In this document: positions 41,998-50,888 of the stretch, in pieces
How the letters are laid out: each line of letters starts with the position of its first letter
How positions within the stretch are numbered: position 1 is the first letter of the stretch
Source of the DNA: CAYNFH01 sp964396385
Lineage (GTDB): Bacteria > Armatimonadota > Chthonomonadetes > Chthonomonadales > CAJBBX01
DNA length: 64,000 nt
Assembly: GCA_964396385.1 (NCBI GenBank)
Contig: CAYNFH010000003.1
Location: forward strand, 13,946-77,945
Direction: 5' to 3'
The notes under the pieces: generated by a model
What the model saw: the letters and a program-made list of their open reading frames with translations, nothing else
What the model was told of the DNA's origin: nothing
The model's database searches: none
Translations under genes and position numbers: made by a program

Positions 41998-43346
41998 CGG
42001 TTCTCTCCCTTGCCGATGACGCTGAAGGTGACCTCGGACGTGTAGAACACGCCGGCGGGGGCGCGGGCCTCCCGGAGCCGCTTCATTCCCTGGAAGCGCA
42101 CTCCTTCGTCACCTACGTTGGCAGCGTCTATGACCGCGGCCGCCTTCTCCCTCGTGGTGAAGAGAAGTGCCTTCACGTGCTCCAGCCCTTTCTCATCCGC
42201 CGTGTAGTACTCGCTGGGTGGCGGCGGGAGCCTCTTGACGTCGCCGACCTCTACCTGGGCTGTGCTCACGTCTCCCTTTGGAAACAGGCGATAGACCTTG
42301 CCGTCCACGTTGCGGTCCAGCACCACCAGGAAGCCGGTGACGCCGATTTTCACGTCCAGGCGGATGGGCTCGCCCAGCTCAAAGGCGGTGTGGTCCGGGA
42401 TCAGGCTGAGGGAGAGCGCCGCGGGATCCACGTGGTCGCTGTTAAAGTCTTGCCAGAGGGTCGGGGGATCCTGCTCTGTGCTGGAGACCGTCGCGAGACG
42501 GTCCTTGGAGTCGAACAGCGACGCCTGCACATAGGCCGGGGAGATAGTCGGGTGCTGGTGGAACCGGTCGCCGAGCGTCTCCGCGACTTTCCCCTTCACC
42601 TCCGCGTGGAGGGTTCCCCACGGGAGGCTGCTGTCCTGCTTCAGCTCTTCCACCAGATCACTGGTGAAGACGCCGTGGTACTCGCCCTTGAATCGGCCCT
42701 CCAGCGCCTGCTCGTTGCCCTGCGCCGCGGTCCAGTAGCATACGTTGCTGTCCTTCACCAGGTCGCTCTGAGTGTCCTGATGGCTCGCCGGCCGGGCCGT
42801 GATGCTCTTGGAGCCTGCCGGCGCATAGTAGCGCGGCCGGAAGTCGCGCCGGTCCTCCGTAGAGATGAATTTACGCATGGCGCCGGAGAAGCAGGAGTCC
42901 AGAACCACTGTACGGGCGCGGCCGGGGACAGCGCGCACGGTCTGGTAGAGCTCTTCCGGCGTAATCCCGTTGCCCTGTGCCGTGGAGTCGGTAGGCATCA
43001 GCTCCATGCGCGGCTCATCCCGGCCGTGGCCCGCGAAGTAGAGGAGAAAGCGCTCACTCGGGCCCACGCGCGCGCCAATAGAGGAGATGTTCGCCAGGAT
43101 GGCCGCGCGCGTCGCCTGCTCGTTGAGCAGCAGCGTGACCTTGAAGCCGAGGTCCTTCAAGGCTCCGGCCATCAGGCGGGCGTCTCCCTCGCAGCCTCGC
43201 AGCGTGTTAGCACGGGCGAGTTGGTACCGCTGTACCCCGATCACCAGGGCTTGATCCTCGCTTTGCGCAGGCGCCTGCGCGGCAAGCATCGCAAGCAGCA
43301 GGAACGCCGTAACAGCGGCGGATCGCATGGACGTTAAGCGTTTCAT
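41994..43346 (-). CDS. secreted caspase-like peptidase with DUF4384
   Basis: A 450-residue exported peptidase of the caspase clan. The signal peptide is FLLLAMLAAQAPAQS. The fold starts at QALVIGVQRYQ. The catalytic dyad is intact: H107 in LLYFAGHGRD and C152 in VVLDSCFSGAM. The insert WTAAQGNEQALEGRFKGEYH and FTSDLVEELKQD are also typical of bacterial caspase homologues. From about residue 300 a DUF4384 domain follows (SLIPDHTAFELGEPIRLDVK, then FLVVLDRNVDGKVYRLFP). It is the first gene of a leftward operon and its stop overlaps the NlpC gene. GAAGAG precedes ATG 43346. The eCIS operon starts 184 bases away on the other strand. Confidence 0.88.
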   Translation of the reverse strand: MKRLTSMRSAAVTAFLLLAMLAAQAPAQSEDQALVIGVQRYQLARANTLRGCEGDARLMAGALKDLGFKVTLLLNEQATRAAILANISSIGARVGPSERFLLYFAGHGRDEPRMELMPTDSTAQGNGITPEELYQTVRAVPGRARTVVLDSCFSGAMRKFISTEDRRDFRPRYYAPAGSKSITARPASHQDTQSDLVKDSNVCYWTAAQGNEQALEGRFKGEYHGVFTSDLVEELKQDSSLPWGTLHAEVKGKVAETLGDRFHQHPTISPAYVQASLFDSKDRLATVSSTEQDPPTLWQDFNSDHVDPAALSLSLIPDHTAFELGEPIRLDVKIGVTGFLVVLDRNVDGKVYRLFPKGDVSTAQVEVGDVKRLPPPPSEYYTADEKGLEHVKALLFTTREKAAAVIDAANVGDEGVRFQGMKRLREARAPAGVFYTSEVTFSVIGKGENR

Positions 43347-43529
43347 GCGCGGCTCTTCGCGTGGCGTTTGGGCTATTCCTCGCCCCTTCCAGCCCTTTCG
43401 GAGGGATCTGCGCAAATGGGCCGGTTTCGGCAACGCTTTCGGCAACGGTGGGCCTGTAGACTGGCCGTGGTCAGGACGCAAGAGCCCCTGAACGTCCGAC
43501 AACGCCCTGGAAGGCAAAACGATCCGCCC

Positions 43530-44750
43530 ATGATCCACGACGTGGACGAGACCCTGCGCAAGCTGCTGGTGGAGGAGCTGGCTCGCATTCCCGGCGACCC
43601 CGTGCGTCACCCCGATCAGATTGGGTTCGACCCGCCGTCGGTGGCGGAGGCCATCCAGGATCGGGCGGCTCGCGTAAACCTGTACCTGCACGACGTCCGG
43701 GAGAACCGCGACCTGCGGGACGAGGGGTTCGTGTCGGTCCCCGGTCCACCGGACAGAAGCGCCGTAGGCCGCCGCCAGACGGGGGTGCGGCTGGACCTTT
43801 CCTATCTCATCACCGCGTACGCGGGCGATGACGCCGCGGTGGAGCACCGGCTGCTGTCCGATATTCTCATCGTCCTGCTGCGCACTCTGTCGGCGCCCAC
43901 CAAGTACCTCAGCGGAGAGCTGGAGGGGCTGGGCTCCAACGCCGTCCTGCTGACCGTGGCCCAGCCGGACCACATCGCTAACAGCGATCCCGCGTCCTTA
44001 TGGCAGGCGCTCGGCGGAACGCTCCGGCCGGCCGTGAGCCTCGTGGTCACGACGCCGTTCGACCCGTTCGCTACCGTCTGGGCCAGGGCGGTGAAGGAGG
44101 CGATCCTGGGGGTAGGTCAGGGTCTTCCCCCCGACGGCCCCAGGCGTCCGCTGGGGATGACCGGCGTGTGGGTGAGTGCGGCCGGCGTGGCGCTGAACCA
44201 GGAGACGGAGAGACCGCTGGAGGGTGTGCGGGTAACCGTCTCCGGCCGCCGCGAGTCCGTGCACACCGATTCCCACGGGTTCTTCCACCTACTCAACCTG
44301 CCGGCCGGCCCGTATACCCTCCAGTTCGAGAAGAAAGGCTACCAGGCGCAGTCGCTGGCCGTGTACGCGCCACAGCTCGGACGACCGGACCAACTGGAGC
44401 CCACCGTCGCCGCGCTGCGTGCACTCAGCCCGGAGGAGCGCGCTGCGCAGGCTGCGGGTCAGGCGGCCGCCCGGGCCACGTCGGCCGTTATCGAGAGAGA
44501 CCGTACCTACCGCGTCTCCCTCACCGGCACGCTCACCTTCGCCGATGGCCGGCCCGCCGCCAACATACCCGTCCGTGTTGGACGCCACACCACGACCACG
44601 GACCTTTCCGGAGTCTACTACTTCCTGGACCTTCCGCCGGGAGATCACACGGTCTATGCGGACGTACCCGGCCAGGGTCCACTCAAGGCGGTGCCCGGAG
44701 AGGCCACTCCCATCCTTTCCGGCCCGCCAGCCGGCCGCTCTCGTTCATAG
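43530..44750 (+). CDS. eCIS DUF4255 protein with two carboxypeptidase-regulatory-like domains
   Basis: A 406-residue protein at the head of the eCIS operon. Residues about 1-190 are a DUF4255 domain (MIHDVDETLRKLLVEELARI, LDLSYLITAYAGDDAAVEHR, HIANSDPASLWQALGG), the family of the tube-terminator protein Pvc16. Two Ig-like carboxypeptidase-regulatory domains follow (PLEGVRVTVSGRRESVHTDS; PAANIPVRVGRHTTTTDLSG with YYFLDLPPGDHTVYAD). A second plain DUF4255 gene lies at 47619. This longer one may cap the tube, with the Ig-like domains exposed on the particle. ATG 43530 begins the DUF4255 homology; the ribosome site (GGAAGG) is distant. Confidence 0.82.
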   Translation: MIHDVDETLRKLLVEELARIPGDPVRHPDQIGFDPPSVAEAIQDRAARVNLYLHDVRENRDLRDEGFVSVPGPPDRSAVGRRQTGVRLDLSYLITAYAGDDAAVEHRLLSDILIVLLRTLSAPTKYLSGELEGLGSNAVLLTVAQPDHIANSDPASLWQALGGTLRPAVSLVVTTPFDPFATVWARAVKEAILGVGQGLPPDGPRRPLGMTGVWVSAAGVALNQETERPLEGVRVTVSGRRESVHTDSHGFFHLLNLPAGPYTLQFEKKGYQAQSLAVYAPQLGRPDQLEPTVAALRALSPEERAAQAAGQAAARATSAVIERDRTYRVSLTGTLTFADGRPAANIPVRVGRHTTTTDLSGVYYFLDLPPGDHTVYADVPGQGPLKAVPGEATPILSGPPAGRSRS

Positions 44751-44783
44751 CGCGGTTCCCTTTCTCGTTTGCAGGAGGACACG

Positions 44784-46637
44784 ATGCCTGAATACCTAGC
44801 ACCCGGCGTATTCGTTGAAGAGATTGACAACGGCAGCAAGCCCATAGAAGGCGTGGGCACAAACACGGTCGCCTTCGTGGGCTTCGCGAAGAGCGGGGAC
44901 TTCAACACCCCCACCTTTATCTCCAACTGGACGCAGTTCTGCCAGAGCTTCGGCGAGGAGGAGAACGCGCTTGTTCGCGCCCTCTCCGACGAGCTGGGAA
45001 TCACCGGCCCGGAGGTCGTAGCCGCCAAGCGCGCCTCGCGCAAAGGCTGGATAGAGTACGCGCAGACTGCGGTCCAGAGTGCTATCCGCGAGCGCCCGGC
45101 CAATGCCAAGGGTAGCAAGAGCTGGCAGGACTTCCTGCGCACCCACCAGATTCCCATGAGCGGCCTGCCATACGCGGAGGGCAGCTACCTGGCGCACACG
45201 GTCCGCGGCTACTACGACAACGGCGGAGGGCGCGCGTACATTGTGCGCATTCCACGCCGCCAGGATGTGGAGTCGCTGCTTTATAAGGTCAATGGCCAGG
45301 CCGACAGCAAGAAGCTGGCCCCGCCTCCACCACTCACTATCGGTCCCTATACTTTCAAGGCCGCGAAGACCGCCGCAGACCCAGTTCAGATCGAGGTGGA
45401 GCACGTTGGGGACGGAGAGGAGTTCCGGATCAAGCTGTCTCAGGGCGACGCCTCGGAGTCCTATGGGTACGGCAAGGACAAGCCCTTGACTCCGGACGGG
45501 CTGGCCCAGGCGCTCACTCGCTCCAAGCTGGTGGACGTACAGACGGCGGACGCCGCCACCATGACGCGGCCGGAAGCTCGCATCTATACCATTGAGGCCG
45601 CGAGCCTCGTCCCGGTTGCTGCTTCCGGCGCACCCGAGTCGCTCTCCGTCAGCGCGCTGGCAGCGCTCAAAGCGGAGGATTTCATTGGGGACGAGGCGCA
45701 GCGCACCGGCGTTAACGGGCTCGCGCTGCTGGACGACGTCAACGCGGTCTGCGTGCCGGACCTCATGGCGGGCCTCTATCAGCGGCAGAGTGTAAACGGT
45801 AACGGCGGACCGGCGGTGGAGACGCTCGCACTGAACGACGCGCGCCGACAGGCGATCCTCGACGCTCAGTGCGCCGTGGTGGCCTATTGCGAGCGCTCCG
45901 CGGACCGAATGGCTATCCTGGACCCGCTGCCAGGATTGACGCCGCAGCAGATGCGCGACACCACGCTCAATACCCCCTATAACTGCGATCACGGCCAGGC
46001 GGCCATTTACTATCCCTGGATCAGGATCACGGACCCGATGCGCCGGGGCCAGCAGATGATGTGCCCACCCTGCGGCCACGTGGCGGGCGTCTGGGTGCGG
46101 GCGGCGGTTGAGCGCGGAGTACACAAGGCACCGGCCAACGAGGCGCTGCTCGGAGCCGTGGCCCTGGAGGTGGGGATTACGAAGGGCGAGCAGGAGATCC
46201 TCAACCCGGAGGGCATCAATGCTATCCGTGCGTTCCCCGGCACCGGCATCCGCATCTGGGGCGCCCGTACGCTGGCGACCGTGGGCAACCCCTCCTGGAA
46301 GTACGTCAACGTCCGACGGTTGTTCAACTACCTGGAGAAATCCATGGAGCGCGGGCTCCAGTGGGTGGTCTTCGAGCCAAACGACTCGGACCTGTGGGGC
46401 CGGGTGCGCCGAAACATCGCCGCCTTCCTGTGGACCGAGTGGAAGGAAGGAAAGCTGTTCGGAACGACTGCGGCGGAGGCGTTCTACGTCAAGTGCGACT
46501 CGGAGACAAATCCCCAGGAGATGATCGATCTCGGCAGGCTGTACGTGGAGATCGGGGTCAACCCCGTCAAGCCGGCGGAGTTCGTGATTGTGCGCATCGG
46601 GCAGTGGTCGGCCAGCAGCAGCATCGCAGAAGCGTAG
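44784..46637 (+). CDS. eCIS contractile sheath protein
   Basis: A 617-residue phage tail sheath-type protein. MPEYLAPGVFVEEIDNGSKP is the conserved N-terminus. The C-terminal domain has GINAIRAFPGTGIRIWGART, KYVNVRRLFNYLEKSMERGL and WVVFEPNDSDLWGRV, the signature of contractile sheaths. It polymerises around the inner tube and shortens to drive injection. Residues about 170-340 form an extra domain inserted between the N- and C-terminal sheath parts. The ribosome site GCAGGAGGACACG lies directly before ATG 44784. The tube gene follows after 25 bases. Confidence 0.96.
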   Translation: MPEYLAPGVFVEEIDNGSKPIEGVGTNTVAFVGFAKSGDFNTPTFISNWTQFCQSFGEEENALVRALSDELGITGPEVVAAKRASRKGWIEYAQTAVQSAIRERPANAKGSKSWQDFLRTHQIPMSGLPYAEGSYLAHTVRGYYDNGGGRAYIVRIPRRQDVESLLYKVNGQADSKKLAPPPPLTIGPYTFKAAKTAADPVQIEVEHVGDGEEFRIKLSQGDASESYGYGKDKPLTPDGLAQALTRSKLVDVQTADAATMTRPEARIYTIEAASLVPVAASGAPESLSVSALAALKAEDFIGDEAQRTGVNGLALLDDVNAVCVPDLMAGLYQRQSVNGNGGPAVETLALNDARRQAILDAQCAVVAYCERSADRMAILDPLPGLTPQQMRDTTLNTPYNCDHGQAAIYYPWIRITDPMRRGQQMMCPPCGHVAGVWVRAAVERGVHKAPANEALLGAVALEVGITKGEQEILNPEGINAIRAFPGTGIRIWGARTLATVGNPSWKYVNVRRLFNYLEKSMERGLQWVVFEPNDSDLWGRVRRNIAAFLWTEWKEGKLFGTTAAEAFYVKCDSETNPQEMIDLGRLYVEIGVNPVKPAEFVIVRIGQWSASSSIAEA

Positions 46638-46662
46638 TCTTCGACGATAGGAGGGATTAGCA

Positions 46663-47097
46663 ATGGCTGAAGTGATTGGGGCATTGAGGTGGTACCTCGA
46701 AGTCGACGGCATAACGGAAGGAATCTTTCGGGAGGTGACGGGGCTCGATTCCGAGACGGAGGTGATCGAGCACCGGGTCACGGGCAAGAACGGCAACCTG
46801 ATAGTCCACAAGGTGCCGGGTGCGCTCAAGTGGTCCAACGTCACCCTCCGCCGCGGAATTACGGACGACCGGAAGCTGCACGACTGGCGCAAAAAGATCG
46901 AGGACGGGCAGATCGAGGCGAACCGCAAGAACGGGACGATCACCTGCTTCGCCCCGAACGGCGATGTAGTCGCAAAGTACTCGTTCAAGAAGGGCTGGCC
47001 GTGTAAGTGGCGGGGGCCGGGACTGGACGCCACCAAGAACGAGTTGGCCATTGAAGAGCTGGAGCTGGCCCACGAGGGGCTGGAGCGCCAGCAGTAA
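46663..47097 (+). CDS. eCIS inner tube protein (gp19-like), copy 1
   Basis: A 144-residue tube protein of the T4 gp19/Hcp-like family: MAEVIGALRWYLEVDGITEG, then FREVTGLDSETEVIEHR, LKWSNVTLRRGITDDRKLHD and the C-terminal WPCKWRGPGLDATKNELAIE. It forms hexameric rings stacked inside the sheath, through which cargo is delivered. AGGAGG precedes ATG 46663. A diverged second tube gene is at 56576. Directly followed by the chaperone-like gene. Confidence 0.95.
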   Translation: MAEVIGALRWYLEVDGITEGIFREVTGLDSETEVIEHRVTGKNGNLIVHKVPGALKWSNVTLRRGITDDRKLHDWRKKIEDGQIEANRKNGTITCFAPNGDVVAKYSFKKGWPCKWRGPGLDATKNELAIEELELAHEGLERQQ

Positions 47098-47108
47098 TGA
47101 GGCCCTAG

Positions 47109-47453
47109 ATGAACAAGGCATCCGGCCTACAAACCGAGTTCGAGTTCACCCTTCCTAAGGGATATGTGGGACCGGACGGTACGCTGCACCGGAAGGGCAG
47201 GATGCGCCTCGCCACGGCCATCGACGAGATCGCTCCGCTGCGGGATCCGCGCGTCCGCTCCAATGAGGCGTACCTGGTGATCATCCTGCTCGCCAGGGTG
47301 ATCACCCAGCTAGGGACGCTCGACGGCATCGACACCGGCGTGATCGAAGGGCTGTTTTCTGCCGACCTTGCCTACCTCCAGGACTTCTACCGGAAGATCA
47401 ACGACGTGGATGGAGGTGAGGCCGCGGGGGAGGACGGCCAGACGGGGGAATAG
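47109..47453 (+). CDS. eCIS tail assembly chaperone-like protein
   Basis: A 114-residue protein (LQTEFEFTLPKGYVGPDGTL, then GRMRLATAIDEIAPLRDPRV, YLVIILLARVITQLGTLDGI). It belongs to the small proteins found between tube and DUF6760 genes in eCIS operons and resembles phage tail assembly proteins. It likely handles tape-measure or tube assembly and is not part of the finished particle. Its last codons read ACG GGG GAA TAG. The DUF6760 frame starts in the -1 frame exactly here, without a standard start codon. Confidence 0.75.
   Translation: MNKASGLQTEFEFTLPKGYVGPDGTLHRKGRMRLATAIDEIAPLRDPRVRSNEAYLVIILLARVITQLGTLDGIDTGVIEGLFSADLAYLQDFYRKINDVDGGEAAGEDGQTGE
47442..47453 (+). promoter_or_regulatory. 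candidate -1 frameshift site at the end of the chaperone gene
   Basis: The bases ACGGGGGAATAG contain five consecutive G just before the stop. A Gly-tRNA on GGG can slip back one base and still pair GGG. The next codon would then be GGA and translation would continue as GIARYPSEALYEEV, bypassing the TAG. This resembles the G-GT frameshift of phage tail chaperones. It is inferred from the sequence. Confidence 0.5.
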
Positions 47454-47611
47454 CGCGCTACCCCTCGGAGGCGCTGTACGAGGAGGTAGCGTACATTGCT
47501 TACCACTTCCACTGGCCGCTTGAGGACATCCTCAACCTGGAGCACGCCGAGCGCCACAAGTGGATCGAGGAGATAGGGAAGATAAACCGGCGCCTGACGG
47601 CCGGGGAGTAG
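47447..47611 (+). CDS. eCIS DUF6760-type protein
   Basis: A 54-codon stretch reading GIARYPSEALYEEVAYIAYH, then FHWPLEDILNLEHAERHKWI and EEIGKINRRLTAGE. This is the conserved small eCIS protein of the DUF6760 type. After the in-frame TGA at 47417 there is no ATG, GTG or TTG before the conserved region; only ATA at 47450 could serve. It overlaps the last codons of the chaperone gene in the -1 frame. It is therefore either made by frameshift as a C-terminal extension of the chaperone or started at a rare codon. The DUF4255 gene follows after seven bases. Confidence 0.8.
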   Translation, partial: GIARYPSEALYEEVAYIAYHFHWPLEDILNLEHAERHKWIEEIGKINRRLTAGE

Positions 47612-47618
47612 GGCGGAA

Positions 47619-48244
47619 ATGGTGGCTGCAGTCGCCCATGCAAACGATCTGACGCTCGCCGCGACCACGGCCGTGCTCAAGAGCTTTCTGGAGAACGGCA
47701 TGGTGGATCGCGGAGTGACAGCCAACGTAGGGGCCGGGGCGCTCGTCACTGCCCAGCCCCCGGACCGCGTGGAGACGGGTCCGGAGGAGAAGGCCCAGCT
47801 CAACCTATTCCTGTACCAGGTCAAGCCAAAAGGGATGGACTACGGGAGCCGCGCGTCTCCCGGCGAGGACGAGCGCTGGGTCTCCCGGGCCGCTGCGTTT
47901 GAGCTGAACTACCTGATCACCGCCTATGGCGGCGAAGACCTCCAGCCGGAGCTGCTGCTTGGCTTCGTAGTGGAAGCGTTCGCTGAGCGTCCGGTGCTGT
48001 GCGGCGACGTCATCGGGCCGGCGCTGGCGTTCGAGGGGCACGGCAAGCCCATGGCGCCAGGCTTCGCCGCCATGCGCAAGAGCGGCCTCGATAAGCGGCT
48101 GCGTGAGATACGAATGAACCTGCAAGCGCTCACGCCGGATGAGATGTTCAACATCTGGTCCACCCTCCAGGCGACGTTCCGGCCATCGGTGGTGTACCGA
48201 GTCCAGGTCTTTCGGGACGGGGCAGCGCAGGAAGGATCGGAGCC

Positions 48245-48248
<4 letters not shown>
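47619..48248 (+). CDS. eCIS DUF4255 protein (Pvc16-like tube terminator)
   Basis: A 209-residue protein of the DUF4255 family: LAATTAVLKSFLENGMVDRG, EEKAQLNLFLYQVKPKGMDY, FELNYLITAYGGEDLQPELL and LTPDEMFNIWSTLQATFRPS. In characterised eCIS, Pvc16-type proteins cap the distal end of the tube and sheath. The last four bases overlap the start of the AAA+ gene (ATGA), so the two are translationally coupled. A longer relative with extra domains starts the operon. Confidence 0.9.
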
Positions 48249-50263
<2,015 letters not shown>

Positions 50264-50285
50264 GCCCGGGTTGGGAGGTGGGCGG

Positions 50286-50849
50286 ATGGCAGGCAAGATA
50301 AAGGCAGGTCTCGTAGCGCCTCAGCGCGCGACAACTCACGAAGGAGGGCCCGCACCTGCGCCCGCCGCCCGGGGCGCGCGCACTCCGGCGATCCACACGG
50401 CCGGAAAGGCCGAGCCAGGCTTTGGCCACAACTTCGCCAACGTACAGGTGGCGGCGGAGCCGGATGTGGACGCGCCACCAAACGTGGTGCATCGGCGGGT
50501 GATGGAGGAGATGGAGCAATCCCTGGGCGGGGGTGGCGGCGGGATGGGTAGCGCTGCCTCCGGAATGCTGGCAGGGCTGGGCGGAGGCGGGCTGGGAAGC
50601 GCCGCTTCAGGGATCATGGCAGGTTTGGGCGGGCTCGGCTTGCCGGACCCGACCTTTGGCATGGCCGGCAAAGCCCTCTCCATGGGCCAGGACGCGGCCA
50701 GCACGCTGGGTGGCGCGGCGGCGCCGTACGCGGCGCCGTTCATGAATCCTCTGGGATCGCTCGCGGGTGCGGCCAGCGGTCTAGCGGGCTCCATCGGAGG
50801 TCAGCTTCCGGCACTCCCGAGCCTCGATCCCAGCTTATTGCTTATGTAG
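50286..50849 (+). CDS. Gly-rich eCIS-associated protein with a DUF4157 stub
   Basis: A 187-residue protein. Residues about 38-50 read GFGHNFANVQV, the opening motif of DUF4157, but the protease part is missing. VVHRRVMEEMEQSLGGG follows and resembles the VYELMREEMEHSVLRG end of the protein at 56210. The second half is Gly/Ala-rich and hydrophobic (GMLAGLGGGGLGSAASGIMA). It may be a small cargo, an adaptor or a membrane-active piece. GGGAGGTGGGCGG precedes ATG 50286. It follows the AAA+ gene by 22 bases. Confidence 0.65.
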   Translation: MAGKIKAGLVAPQRATTHEGGPAPAPAARGARTPAIHTAGKAEPGFGHNFANVQVAAEPDVDAPPNVVHRRVMEEMEQSLGGGGGGMGSAASGMLAGLGGGGLGSAASGIMAGLGGLGLPDPTFGMAGKALSMGQDAASTLGGAAAPYAAPFMNPLGSLAGAASGLAGSIGGQLPALPSLDPSLLLM

Positions 50850-50888
50850 AAGCGGTAGGCGAGTACGGCGCAGGTTGAAGGCGTGAGG

